The notes beneath the pieces are model-generated. The model ran no database searches, had not been told where the DNA came from, and saw only the letters and a list, made by a program, of their open reading frames with translations. A DNA stretch of 64,000 nucleotides from an uncultured Roseburia sp. (GTDB taxonomy: Bacteria > Bacillota > Clostridia > Lachnospirales > Lachnospiraceae), in assembly GCA_947644305.1 (NCBI GenBank), contig CANRYS010000002.1:124001-188000 (forward strand), written 5' to 3'. Both the position numbers and the translations under genes were made by a program. This document shows, piece by piece, positions 31,193 through 41,067 of this stretch; the first letter of the stretch is position 1, and each line of letters opens with the position of its first letter.

Positions 31193-34100
31193 ATGAAAAA
31201 GCGAAAAAAGGGGTTAGCCATCTTGTGTATTGCAGCGATGGCAGGCAGCTTATTTATGCAGAGTGCAGCGGGTATGGCTGCCACAAAAAAAGTTAAGCTT
31301 AATAAGACAAAGATATCCTTGAAAACGGGAGAAACGTATAAAATTAAGCTTAAAAATGGCAATAAAAAAGCCAAAGTAACGTGGGAAACGAACAATAAGA
31401 AGGTTGTAAAAATAACGCAAAAGTCGACAAAGGGGAAAACAGCCTACGCAAAGGTAAAAGGGCTAAAAACCGGCAAGGCAAAGATAAGGGCTGTATACAG
31501 AGTGGGAAAGAAGGTAAAAAAATTAAATTGTACTGTGACTGTCAAAAAGAAGGTGAATAAGGCTGTTCCTACAAAGAGACCAGCGCCGGTTACCCCGCCG
31601 GGCAACAATACGCCGGTCACTCCACCGGAAAATAATGATCCAGTCATTTCACCGGACAACCAAACTCCGAAACCAACACCGGGGAACCAGCCAGAGAATC
31701 CACAGAAAGAGCCTATTACACTCTATAATGGGAAAATGGTAGCACCTATTATTATGGATTCCAGTTATGAGGGATCGGAAGAAAATCAATATGCGGAGAG
31801 AAGTTATAGGCAGATTACGCGTGCGGTAACAGATTTGAGACAGGACATTGCGATGGTCACAGGGGCGATCGATGATTCAGAGATCCAGGCAATGTTTGAT
31901 GATAATACGGAGGATGAGAAGGAGCGCCTTGAAATGGCTGACGCCACAAAGGTACCTGCCTTTGTGACCGATAGGACAAATCTGACTGCGGACTGCGCGA
32001 TCCTAGTCGGTACGATTGATGACAGTCCGTTGATAAAGAAGCTTATGGACTCAGGTAAGCTGGAGGAAGCCAAAAGTCTAAAAGGTGTATGGGAAGGATA
32101 TGTGATCAAGCAGGTAAAGAATCCGGTAGATGGTGTGGGAAATGCTCTTGTTATCGCAGGAAGTGATGCCAGGGGTACCATTTATGGCATCTATACGGTG
32201 TCGGAAGCCATCGGAGTATCGCCATTTTATTGGTACAGTGATGTGCCAGTTCAGGTCAAAGATGAAATACAATTTGATGCAGTGGTTCCCATTGTAAACG
32301 ATGGACCGGATGTGAAATACCGGGGAATTTTTATCAATGACGAGGAGAAGTCAAATGACTGGGCAGAGAAAAAATTCACCGGTGACGGAAAGAATGGACC
32401 GGGAGTAAATTATTACAGAAAAGTATTTGAACTTATGCTGCGCATGAAGGCAAATACCCTGTGGCCGGCGATGCACAATTGTTCCATTGCATTTAATAAA
32501 GTTGTTGATGAGGATGGGAATCCGGTAAATGCAAAAGAGGCTGCTGAATACGGCATTATTATGAGTGCATCGCACTGCGAGATCTTACTGCGAAATAATG
32601 TGGGTGAGTGGGGAGACTGGTTTAATAAAAATAAAGGAAGATTTTCAGATGTAAAATACGCAAATGATTCGGGTAAGGCATATGATTTCACGCTGAACAG
32701 AGAACTTCTTTTAGAATACTGGCGGGAGCGCCTCACTGCAAACAAAGATTTTGAAAGTATTCTTACGGTGGGAATACGGGGGCCCCATGATGAAGCATTT
32801 AACTGTGAAGACCTCAGCATGTATGAAGGAAATAGTGTTCCAGAACAGAAAGTTGAATTCATGAAAGACGTCATCTCCTGCCAGCGGCAGTTGATCGCTG
32901 AGGTATATGGGGAGGAAAATGTACAAAAAGTTCCCCAGGCGCTCATTCCATATAAGGAGATAAATGATGTATATAATGCAGGATTAAACGAATATATGTT
33001 GTGGGATGGAGAAGAAGATTATAATGGCGACGGTGTCATTGACTGGAAAGATGACAATACCGATATTATGCTTATGTGGGCTGAGGACAATGAAAATTAT
33101 CTCAGACAGGATCTGACGGATGAAGAAGCAGCGAGAAAAGGCGGAGCAGGCATTTACTATCATATTTCTTATTGGGGGCCTCCGTCGAGCTACCTGTGGC
33201 TGAATTCAACATCACTCTATGTAATGAGCGAACAGATGCATCGGGGATATGATATCGGCGCCGATGATTACTGGATCCTTAATGTAGGAGATATAAAGCC
33301 CAGTGAGCCAAGTATGGAATTCTTTTTGAAAATGGCGTGGGACAGCGAGCATTGGAATGATACAACAGTGAAAGAGTATCTTCAGGGACAGGCCATAAGA
33401 GATTATGGAATGAACGAGGCGGACGCCAAAACGATGGCAGATGCCATATCCGAATATTATCAGATCAATGGTACGAGAAAAGCTGAATTTTATGCAAAGG
33501 CAGACTTTGGCACTGCCCCAGAAGCTTTCAGCGCGACGGCAAATGGCGATGAGGCGATGTTGTGGATCGAGGGCAGTAAAAAAGTGGTAGAGGTATTAGA
33601 TACTTTGTACAATAATCTATCGGAAGAATATAAGGATGCATTTTACGAACAATTTTATTACAATGTGCTTTCGGTAAATGATATTATCGAAAACTTCGGA
33701 TATTATGAGAAGAATCTAATAGCAGCAGCACAGGGACGGATCGGCAGCGCCAATGTATATGCACAGTTGTCAAAGGATGCGGCGAAACGTGTAAGAGAGA
33801 GAAAAAATGAGTTTAACAGCAGGCACAATGATAAGTGGACTGGTTTTATGGATTATGACCATCCAGGACGAGGGTATCAGCTTGTTGGTGATGGCGGAGA
33901 AAAATATGGTGAAGTATTAAATGTGTCAAAAGGCGTGGGAGCATCCTGTGAAAATTCAAAGGAAGCAGGAAAAGGAACGCTTCGGTTCAATTCCCTAATC
34001 AAAGATGAAGCGCATTACTTTGATGTGTTTGACAAAAATGTGACACCGGAAAAATGGGTGGCGGAGGCCAGTGATGACTGGATCATGCTGTCTATGACAA

Positions 34101-36301
34101 GCGGCGAGACAAGAACAGAACAGCGTGTGACAGTAACCGTTGACTGGGCAAAGGTGACAGACAAACAGTCAGGAACGATATCGGTATTCAATGCCGGAGC
34201 GGATGGCGGGAAGACAGGCACTGCAATAGCTGTTTTCACTGTGGAAGCGAACAAGAGCGCCGTAGCATACGGAGATAACAAAGGGTATATTGAGGCCAAT
34301 GGATATGTTGCGATGGAAGCTGAGCATTATTCAGAGAGCATAAAAGGCGGCGATGAAAGTTTTTGGAGTATTATTAAGTCAAACGGTCAGATGAGCGATA
34401 CTATGAAGGCGCTTCCTGACACGGCAAAAAATACGACAGACTGGGATCAAACAGCAAAGTTAAAATATCGCGTGTATTTCGAAAAAGAGGGTACTTATTC
34501 CTTTACATTGAAACGTCTTCCCGTTCTCAATGAAGGAAGTGAGAATGGTATAAACCGTAGCATGAATGTTGCTGTAGGTGTAGGAACGGGCACACCAACC
34601 GTCCTAAAGGGCAATCGTTCCGGAAGCTGGACGGCTACACTGAATATGTGTGAAACGTTAACCTGTAATATACAAGTGAAACAGGGCTGGAACGATATTT
34701 TCCTATACCGCAGTGACGCATCCTTTGTATTTGATAAAATGGTGATCGAGACGGTAAAAGGTGCGGTGGCACAGTCCGTACTCGGACCAAATGAGAGTCC
34801 GAATAATATAGCAGAAGCTCCCGAAAGGAAAATAGGAAAACTTCCGGCTGAGCTTGAAAGCTACAGTCCGGCACCGGCAATTATCATGGACAATTTTATA
34901 AACCTGGGTATGAATCCAGGGGAGAGTAAAACGGTAGCGTGTTCCGCTTATGCAACAAATGGTGAGAGTGTCACGGTGACAGCAAGCTCATCCAACAAAG
35001 ATCAGATCCAAGTCAGCGTGGAAGAGAACCAGCTTATAGTAAAATCGGGCAACCAGGCAGGTAATGCGGTAATTTCTGTAATTGCGACAGCCAATGGCTG
35101 TACACAGGTAAAGAAAGAATTTACTGTTAGCGTGCGTGACATATCGATCGGTGGCCTGTATGCTGAAAAAGGTGGAGAAGTGGTTATAAAGGCTGCGGAT
35201 GCACTTCTTCAATCTGCTTATTCCTGGACAGAGGTCACAGCGCCGAATGTATGGGAAATGACATCAGACAAAAAAGGTGTAAAGGTGTCTCCGGATGTAA
35301 ATAAAACTTGGACAAATACAAATGATCTGAGCGAAGCACCTAAGATAAACTTCCGAATTAAAATTTCTACCAAGGGCACATATTATTTGTTTACGAATAT
35401 GAGCAATCCAAACAATGATGCCGACTCATATCATGTCATAGTAGATGGAGGATTCAGATATACTCATAACGATGGGGATCTGTCTGGAACGATGCTTTGG
35501 AGAAGTGCAGGTAAAGGAGTTGAGCTGAGTGCCGGAGAACACACGATAACAATAGCGGCCCGTGAGGATGGCCTTGTTGTAAATCAGTTGTGTCTCACAA
35601 CGAATAAGAACAAAGTGTTAGCAGATGGAGTGCTGGAAGTTCCAAGTGCACAAGAATCCGGTACAGGAAGTACTCCGACACCGTCTGTGCAACCAACGGT
35701 GAAACCGACCACGGCGCCATCTGTGAAACCAACTGTTAAACCGACTACGACGCCGTCTGTGAAGCCGACCACAGCGCCGACCGAAAAACCAGGTACCTAC
35801 ATTGAAAACGGTGGAAAGCTTGTGATCAATGCAGTGGATGCGTTGGAAAATACAGAATATGCTTCCTTTGAAGGCGCATCGGATGGTGTGCATAGCTGGG
35901 AGGCAAGTGGAAAAGGCATTCAGGTTACACCGGATACAGGTAAAAACTGGACGAAGGCCACATGGGAGGATCTAAACGGTGTCGCACCTGTATTAAAATA
36001 TAAGATTCAGATCTCAAATCCAGGAGATTATTATCTGTTTGTAAATATGACGAATCCAAATGATGCGGCCGATTCGTATTTTGTGGCGGTGGATGGGGTA
36101 TATCAATATATTGGCGCCACAGGGCAGCAGATATTACCCGAAACCTGGTATAGTGAGAAGAAGGTTATTCATCTTACAGAAGGTGAACATGAATTGATTA
36201 TATTTGCCCGTGAAGACGGTTTGCTCATTAATCAGTTTCTGTTAAGTAATGACAAAGATATTATACTGGAAGGCTTACAACCTGTAAGTAGCCGAAATTA
36301 G
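31193..36301 (+). CDS. Secreted GH115 xylan alpha-1,2-glucuronidase, multimodular
   Basis: GH115 enzymes remove (4-O-methyl)glucuronic acid from xylan, including internal positions. The 1702-residue protein has a signal peptide (LAILCIAAMAGSLFMQSAAG), an N-terminal lysine-rich Ig-like domain (~30-120), a Pro/Asn linker, and a GH115 core at ~174-900. Signatures in the core are GVWEGYVIKQV, GSDARGTIYGIYTVSEAIGV, KYRGIFINDEE, NTLWPAMHN and YHISYWGPPSSYLWL. A BACON-like segment (~950) and the GH115 C-terminal domain (~1033-1190, EANGYVAMEAEHYSES) follow. After an Ig-like domain come two copies of a ~160-residue module (~1324 and ~1536) separated by a PTVKPTTAPSVKPT linker. No sortase signal is seen. 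Confidence 0.92.
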   Translation: MKKRKKGLAILCIAAMAGSLFMQSAAGMAATKKVKLNKTKISLKTGETYKIKLKNGNKKAKVTWETNNKKVVKITQKSTKGKTAYAKVKGLKTGKAKIRAVYRVGKKVKKLNCTVTVKKKVNKAVPTKRPAPVTPPGNNTPVTPPENNDPVISPDNQTPKPTPGNQPENPQKEPITLYNGKMVAPIIMDSSYEGSEENQYAERSYRQITRAVTDLRQDIAMVTGAIDDSEIQAMFDDNTEDEKERLEMADATKVPAFVTDRTNLTADCAILVGTIDDSPLIKKLMDSGKLEEAKSLKGVWEGYVIKQVKNPVDGVGNALVIAGSDARGTIYGIYTVSEAIGVSPFYWYSDVPVQVKDEIQFDAVVPIVNDGPDVKYRGIFINDEEKSNDWAEKKFTGDGKNGPGVNYYRKVFELMLRMKANTLWPAMHNCSIAFNKVVDEDGNPVNAKEAAEYGIIMSASHCEILLRNNVGEWGDWFNKNKGRFSDVKYANDSGKAYDFTLNRELLLEYWRERLTANKDFESILTVGIRGPHDEAFNCEDLSMYEGNSVPEQKVEFMKDVISCQRQLIAEVYGEENVQKVPQALIPYKEINDVYNAGLNEYMLWDGEEDYNGDGVIDWKDDNTDIMLMWAEDNENYLRQDLTDEEAARKGGAGIYYHISYWGPPSSYLWLNSTSLYVMSEQMHRGYDIGADDYWILNVGDIKPSEPSMEFFLKMAWDSEHWNDTTVKEYLQGQAIRDYGMNEADAKTMADAISEYYQINGTRKAEFYAKADFGTAPEAFSATANGDEAMLWIEGSKKVVEVLDTLYNNLSEEYKDAFYEQFYYNVLSVNDIIENFGYYEKNLIAAAQGRIGSANVYAQLSKDAAKRVRERKNEFNSRHNDKWTGFMDYDHPGRGYQLVGDGGEKYGEVLNVSKGVGASCENSKEAGKGTLRFNSLIKDEAHYFDVFDKNVTPEKWVAEASDDWIMLSMTSGETRTEQRVTVTVDWAKVTDKQSGTISVFNAGADGGKTGTAIAVFTVEANKSAVAYGDNKGYIEANGYVAMEAEHYSESIKGGDESFWSIIKSNGQMSDTMKALPDTAKNTTDWDQTAKLKYRVYFEKEGTYSFTLKRLPVLNEGSENGINRSMNVAVGVGTGTPTVLKGNRSGSWTATLNMCETLTCNIQVKQGWNDIFLYRSDASFVFDKMVIETVKGAVAQSVLGPNESPNNIAEAPERKIGKLPAELESYSPAPAIIMDNFINLGMNPGESKTVACSAYATNGESVTVTASSSNKDQIQVSVEENQLIVKSGNQAGNAVISVIATANGCTQVKKEFTVSVRDISIGGLYAEKGGEVVIKAADALLQSAYSWTEVTAPNVWEMTSDKKGVKVSPDVNKTWTNTNDLSEAPKINFRIKISTKGTYYLFTNMSNPNNDADSYHVIVDGGFRYTHNDGDLSGTMLWRSAGKGVELSAGEHTITIAAREDGLVVNQLCLTTNKNKVLADGVLEVPSAQESGTGSTPTPSVQPTVKPTTAPSVKPTVKPTTTPSVKPTTAPTEKPGTYIENGGKLVINAVDALENTEYASFEGASDGVHSWEASGKGIQVTPDTGKNWTKATWEDLNGVAPVLKYKIQISNPGDYYLFVNMTNPNDAADSYFVAVDGVYQYIGATGQQILPETWYSEKKVIHLTEGEHELIIFAREDGLLINQFLLSNDKDIILEGLQPVSSRN

Positions 36302-36316
36302 ATAAATATTGAAAGA

Positions 36317-36350
36317 AGTGCTGTTCACGATTTCGTGAATAGCACTATTT
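36317..36350. terminator. Bidirectional terminator between GH115 and AraC genes
   Basis: AGTGCTgTTCACGA and TCGTGAAtAGCACT form a 14-bp stem with one G-U pair. T-rich sequence follows on both strands, so it serves the convergent GH115 (plus) and AraC (minus) genes. Confidence 0.75.
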
Positions 36351-37187
36351 CTGTTTCCTAAAAGCCCCCGGTGTTTCACCGGTGTACTGTTTGAATGTAC
36401 GGATAAAGTTTGAGTAGTCCACAAAACCGGATTTATAGCATGTATCTGTCACAGAATACCCTTGCGATAATAGGGACTGTGCCAAGGTGATTTTTTTCTC
36501 CAGGATATATTGTTTCAAAGGAATACCGGTGTACTGTTTAAACATGCGGCTGATGTAATTTTGATTGAAATTAAGGGCCTTTCCGATATCACTGAGGGAG
36601 ATGTTTTCAGTGATATGCTGTTCCACATATTGAATGGTATTGGAGACGAGGGGCGGCATGATATTGACCGAGATCTCCTTATAAACGATGTAATTATTGC
36701 ATATGGTATATAAAATCTGCGCCAGAAATGCTCTTTGAAGAACGTCACTTCCAAATTGATCGGAGTGGATGGCGTCATTTAGATTCTCAAGAAGAGAGAT
36801 CAGTTCGTTAAGGGTATCTTCTGGCAGGAGAATCACATTATTGACGCCGCATTGCCTGGTGTCAAAAAAGCGGTTAAAATTTGTTACATGGGTGGAGAGA
36901 CTGCGCAGTAATGCAGGGGATATATTCAGGGTGATGCGTTCATACAGGGAATCATCAAGGCTCACCGCCAGATGGTATTCTGTCGGGTTAATAATTGCGA
37001 TGTTCCCTCGTTTCAAATGAACGCTTGAATGTTCTATATGAAGATTTACATTACCACATAGAAAAATATAGATCTCATATCCGTTATGCTTATGGTAGGT
37101 ATTGTGATAATGCGTTTCGCTTCGGAAAGCCAGAAGGATATCGTCTTGTATTTCGTCAAAATAATGAGGGTGGTCAAAAGTATCCAT
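36345..37187 (-). CDS. AraC family transcriptional regulator
   Basis: The 280-residue product has a cupin-like sensor (THYHNTYHKHNGYEIYIFL, with GNIAIINPTEYH) and a C-terminal double helix-turn-helix (ISLSDIGKALNFNQNYISRM, then VTDTCYKSGFVDYSNFIRTF and TGETPGAFRK). It is transcribed away from the cytosolic GH115 gene; the 76-bp gap between them must hold both promoters. It probably activates that gene, and possibly the secreted GH115 upstream, in response to a xylan-derived sugar. The ligand is inference. Confidence 0.88.
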   Translation of the reverse strand: MDTFDHPHYFDEIQDDILLAFRSETHYHNTYHKHNGYEIYIFLCGNVNLHIEHSSVHLKRGNIAIINPTEYHLAVSLDDSLYERITLNISPALLRSLSTHVTNFNRFFDTRQCGVNNVILLPEDTLNELISLLENLNDAIHSDQFGSDVLQRAFLAQILYTICNNYIVYKEISVNIMPPLVSNTIQYVEQHITENISLSDIGKALNFNQNYISRMFKQYTGIPLKQYILEKKITLAQSLLSQGYSVTDTCYKSGFVDYSNFIRTFKQYTGETPGAFRKQK

Positions 37188-37263
37188 ACTATCACCTTTT
37201 CATTTATAATTTAATTATATTTTATCATATGAAACAACTAAAATCAATTTGGAGGTACACAGT

Positions 37264-40200
37264 ATGTGCAAAAAACAAAGTATTAATATAGGTTATTTTA
37301 AGGAGGAATACGCCGCTGTTACCTATGCGGTAATGGCTTTAAAAAAAGATATCTGCAGCGTGACAGACTGCCAGGTGAATCTAGTACTTCTTGGGGATGA
37401 TGATTCGTTGCAAAAAGATGCTGGGAATTGTGATATACTGATTGCGACGAAGGACATATATGCTTGGCTGGATGATGAAGAGACGCTGGAAAAATGGGAG
37501 GGGTATGTGGTAAAGAAACAAAATGGAACCGTGTATATATGCGGTACCGACAGGCGGGGGACGATATTTGGCATTTATGAACTGTCAAAGTATATCGGTG
37601 TTTCTCCGTGGTACTATTTTGCGGATGTGCCAGTAAGAAAAAAGGAATTTATAATTCCAGATGACTTTTATATTACGGATTATCCCTCCGTGCCATATCG
37701 GGGTATTTTCCTGAATGATGAAGAGGAGCTGGAGGAGTGGGCGGCACTACATACAAAGGATGGGACCATCGGACCGGAGCTTTACAGAAAAATCTATGAG
37801 CTGATCCTGCGGTTAAAGGGGAACTATATCTGGCCGGCGATGCATGTGAACTATTTTCAGGAAAATCCAGAAAATGCGAGACTTGCCAATGAGATGGGAA
37901 TCATTGTGGGGACCTCCCACTGTGATATGCTGATGAGAAGCAATCAGAATGAATGGAATCCTTGGCTCAGAGAGAAGGGGTATGTCAGTGATTACAATGC
38001 CGTTCATTTAAACAAATTGCCAGCAGATGGCGCTGCCGGAGAAAATAAGGAAGTCATTTACTATGATTATTCAATTCCTGGGAAAAACAGAGATGTAATA
38101 CAGCAATACTGGCGTGAGAGCATACAGATGAACAGGGAGTATGAGGTTTGCTATACCATCGGTATGAGGGGGGTCCACGACTACGGTTTTTCTACAAAGG
38201 CGATCGATGATGACGAAACAGCCACCGATCAGGAAAAAGAGCAAGCCAGGGTGCGGCTGCTGGAAAAGATCATGGTGGACCAGAGGGATATGCTGCGAGA
38301 AGAGCTGGGACTGAATTCACCGAAGGAGGCGCTTCAGTCATTTATTCCATATAAAGAAGTTCTTGATCTGTACGATAAGGGACTCCAGGTGCCGGAGGAC
38401 GTGACACTTATATGGGTAAATGATAATTTTGGCCATGTGAGGAGATACCCGAACGCTGCGGAGAGAGAACGAAGCGGAGGGCATGGCTTATATTATCATG
38501 TATCATACTGGGCGGCGCCGGATATGAGCTACCTGTTTTTTAACTCGATTCCCCTGGCCCATATGACAAATGAACTACATAAGGCATATCATGAGGGGAT
38601 CCAAAAGATGTGGGTCCTCAATGTGGGAGCGCTCAAACCGCTGGAGATGGAAATGGAGACGTTTTTGGATTACGCCTGGGATGCGGGGAGAGCTGCCCAG
38701 GTCACAAAGGATATTCACGCATATACAGCGGCATGGTTTGATCGATATTTTTCCGGTGGATATGGGGAAGAGCTTGCCGGTTTGTATGAAGAGTTTGCGC
38801 AGCTTACGAATGCGAGGAAGATTGAGCACATGGATTCCATGCTGTTTGCCCAGTCCGGTTATGGCGATGAGGCAGGGGAGAGAGTTTGCAGACTGGAGTC
38901 TATCTTTGAGCGCGCCAATGCCATATATGACCGGCTGCCGGACCGCGAGAGGGAGGCCTTTTTCCAGCTGTTCTTATTCAAGGTACATGCGTCTTATTAT
39001 GTAAATCATGGGTTTTATTATGCAGACAGGAGTATTCTCTCATATGAGAGGGGCAATGACCGGGCGGCAGACTGTTATACGGAGTATTCACATACAATGA
39101 TGCAGTATCTGCGAAATATGCTTAGATATTATAACCGCTATATGTGCGGTGGAAAATGGGACAGAATCTTGACACCAGATTCTTTTCCACCTCCGGGGAT
39201 ATGTTTTTATCCGGTCTGCAGGCCATCGATCAGGAGGAAAAAGGGAGGACTTAAGATCACATTGTGGGATGGGACAGAGTCCCTGGATGGCGGCTGTATC
39301 ACATTTTCCCAGGGCGGAGTTCATAAGAAGTGGATCGAGCTCGGAAACCAGGGTTGTGAAGATATATCCTATGAGATAAGCGGGATGCCAGACTGGCTGA
39401 GGTTGTCGGAGACCTCTGGCGTCATAACGACGGAAAAGAGAATCTATGCGACGGTAGTGGATAGGGAGACGTATGCTGGATCATATGCTGTTTTAAACAT
39501 ATTGGACATCAATAACAACCAAACTTTGAGAGTAGAAGTTCGTGTGGAGGAAGGGCTGCCAGTGGTGAATGGTTGTGAGAGGGCAGATCACGGCGTATTG
39601 GAATCCGACGGTGCGGTGTGCCTGTATGCAGATAATTACGATGCCATAGGAAACGGATCCGGTGGTGCCAAATGGCGCCAGATCCAGGGAATCGGGCGGG
39701 GGTATGGCAATGTTATGATGGCTTGTGACCGGAAAGATGTGGTATCAGACTTTGAGGATATCAGTGGAATTATGAAAAATCCATATCTTGAATATTCCTT
39801 CATATTAAAAAATGAGGGCGAATTTGAGCTTGTTATAACCAGATTTCTAACTCTTAACTCCCGGGGCAGGATCCGGTTTGCCATAGGTGTTGATGGAAAA
39901 GAACCTGTTATGGTAGAATCCCAGGTTACCGATGAATGGAGGGGAAGCTGGAAGGAGAGTGTGCTGAATAATGGGGAAGATATCAGCCTATTACTGCCGT
40001 GGTTGAGCCAGGGAGAGCATACACTGCAGTTATATAGGATAGACAAGTATGTTTCGATCCATAAACTTGTGATCTATACGGAGAAGAGAAGGAGGACATA
40101 TTTTGGGTTTTCTGATGTACACAATCCCTTCGATGAACCAAAGGTTTCCTGGGAGGCGTTGGATGCACTTCAAGAAGAGATGTATATGGCAGAGGATAAC

Positions 40201-40902
40201 CAAATTCTTCCTGACGTGGTATATGCCGACAGAGAATTTTGGAAATACAACCGGATCTATATGAAAAATGACAGGGTTCGAAAGAACGCGCTGGGCAGCA
40301 GAACATACGAGGCGTATTATTCAGAGGACCAGATAACAGATATCACCAGACTGTTCGGAACAGGTATGTTTCACGAAAAGGATGGGAGACTTGCCCTGGA
40401 AGCGGAGTATGCCCTTGAAAATTCAGGGGATGCCTATCTTACGCCGGATAAGACCGGCAGGATATACTGGACCCATGTGCGCGCGGAAACCGATGGGGGA
40501 ACCGGGTTGGCAATGCAGGTGTTTGAAACAGACACTTCCTGGGATGATGCAGCGGAAGCACCGGGAATGCATTATCGCATTCACATATCCGACGAAGGGA
40601 ATTATCATATCTGGCTGCTTATGCTGTATGAGAATCATATGTCAGATACATGTTATTTTGCAGTGGACGGTAAGGTGCAGCCGCTCAGTGCACAATTCCG
40701 AGATGGACAATTGTACAATTATTCTACCGCACATATATATTTCTGGTGTCTTACAGGGGATGTCACATTCGAGGAGGGCCAGCATATTTTCTCTATCTTT
40801 GCGGGAGATCCTCGTATGCAGATCGACAGGATTTATATCAGTAAAGGTGAGGAGAAACCGCCAGTGGACGCCGAGTGGAAAGGTTCGGAAAGGAAAGCCT
40901 AA
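37264..40902 (+). CDS. Cytosolic GH115 alpha-glucuronidase
   Basis: The 1212-residue protein begins directly with the GH115 fold (MCKKQSINIGYFKEEYAAVT) and has no signal peptide, so it should act inside the cell on imported glucuronoxylo-oligosaccharides. Core signatures are WEGYVVKKQNG, GTDRRGTIFGIYELSKYIGV, YRGIFLNDEEELEEW, NYIWPAMHVN and YHVSYWAAPDMSYLF. A BACON-like segment (ISGMPDWLRLSETSG) and the GH115 C-terminal domain follow. The last ~165 residues (LALEAEYALENSGDA to QIDRIYISKGEE) resemble the repeated C-terminal module of the secreted enzyme at 31193. ATG 37264 follows GGAGG; an upstream TTG start adds five residues and is less likely. Confidence 0.9.
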   Translation: MCKKQSINIGYFKEEYAAVTYAVMALKKDICSVTDCQVNLVLLGDDDSLQKDAGNCDILIATKDIYAWLDDEETLEKWEGYVVKKQNGTVYICGTDRRGTIFGIYELSKYIGVSPWYYFADVPVRKKEFIIPDDFYITDYPSVPYRGIFLNDEEELEEWAALHTKDGTIGPELYRKIYELILRLKGNYIWPAMHVNYFQENPENARLANEMGIIVGTSHCDMLMRSNQNEWNPWLREKGYVSDYNAVHLNKLPADGAAGENKEVIYYDYSIPGKNRDVIQQYWRESIQMNREYEVCYTIGMRGVHDYGFSTKAIDDDETATDQEKEQARVRLLEKIMVDQRDMLREELGLNSPKEALQSFIPYKEVLDLYDKGLQVPEDVTLIWVNDNFGHVRRYPNAAERERSGGHGLYYHVSYWAAPDMSYLFFNSIPLAHMTNELHKAYHEGIQKMWVLNVGALKPLEMEMETFLDYAWDAGRAAQVTKDIHAYTAAWFDRYFSGGYGEELAGLYEEFAQLTNARKIEHMDSMLFAQSGYGDEAGERVCRLESIFERANAIYDRLPDREREAFFQLFLFKVHASYYVNHGFYYADRSILSYERGNDRAADCYTEYSHTMMQYLRNMLRYYNRYMCGGKWDRILTPDSFPPPGICFYPVCRPSIRRKKGGLKITLWDGTESLDGGCITFSQGGVHKKWIELGNQGCEDISYEISGMPDWLRLSETSGVITTEKRIYATVVDRETYAGSYAVLNILDINNNQTLRVEVRVEEGLPVVNGCERADHGVLESDGAVCLYADNYDAIGNGSGGAKWRQIQGIGRGYGNVMMACDRKDVVSDFEDISGIMKNPYLEYSFILKNEGEFELVITRFLTLNSRGRIRFAIGVDGKEPVMVESQVTDEWRGSWKESVLNNGEDISLLLPWLSQGEHTLQLYRIDKYVSIHKLVIYTEKRRRTYFGFSDVHNPFDEPKVSWEALDALQEEMYMAEDNQILPDVVYADREFWKYNRIYMKNDRVRKNALGSRTYEAYYSEDQITDITRLFGTGMFHEKDGRLALEAEYALENSGDAYLTPDKTGRIYWTHVRAETDGGTGLAMQVFETDTSWDDAAEAPGMHYRIHISDEGNYHIWLLMLYENHMSDTCYFAVDGKVQPLSAQFRDGQLYNYSTAHIYFWCLTGDVTFEEGQHIFSIFAGDPRMQIDRIYISKGEEKPPVDAEWKGSERKA

Positions 40903-40986
40903 TATGTTACTATTTTCAAAGAATGACAACAATCAATATAATAAAGTACACGGATTTTAAAATGAGTGCTGGAGATTAATTTTATA

Positions 40987-41015
40987 TTGAAAAATAAGGA
41001 ATATTATGGTAATAT
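40987..41015 (+). promoter_or_regulatory. Likely sigma-A promoter of the RCC1/protease gene
   Basis: TTGAAA (40987-40992) and TAATAT (41010-41015) are 17 bp apart in a very AT-rich 165-bp gap. Other TATAAT-like words overlap it, so the exact site is uncertain. Confidence 0.45.
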
Positions 41016-41067
41016 TATAATATAATTGTAAATTTTTAAAATGTTTTGCAGAATAGGAGGTTGTGGC

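Noticed and set aside
32413-32946. A 177-codon minus-strand frame inside the first GH115 gene
   Set aside because: It is antisense to the GH115 catalytic core, is Ser/Phe-rich and has no start signal.
40382-40960. A 192-codon frame inside the cytosolic GH115 gene
   Set aside because: It is a shifted-frame shadow of the GH115 C-terminal module; the GH115 frame shows clear homology to the repeated module of the secreted enzyme.
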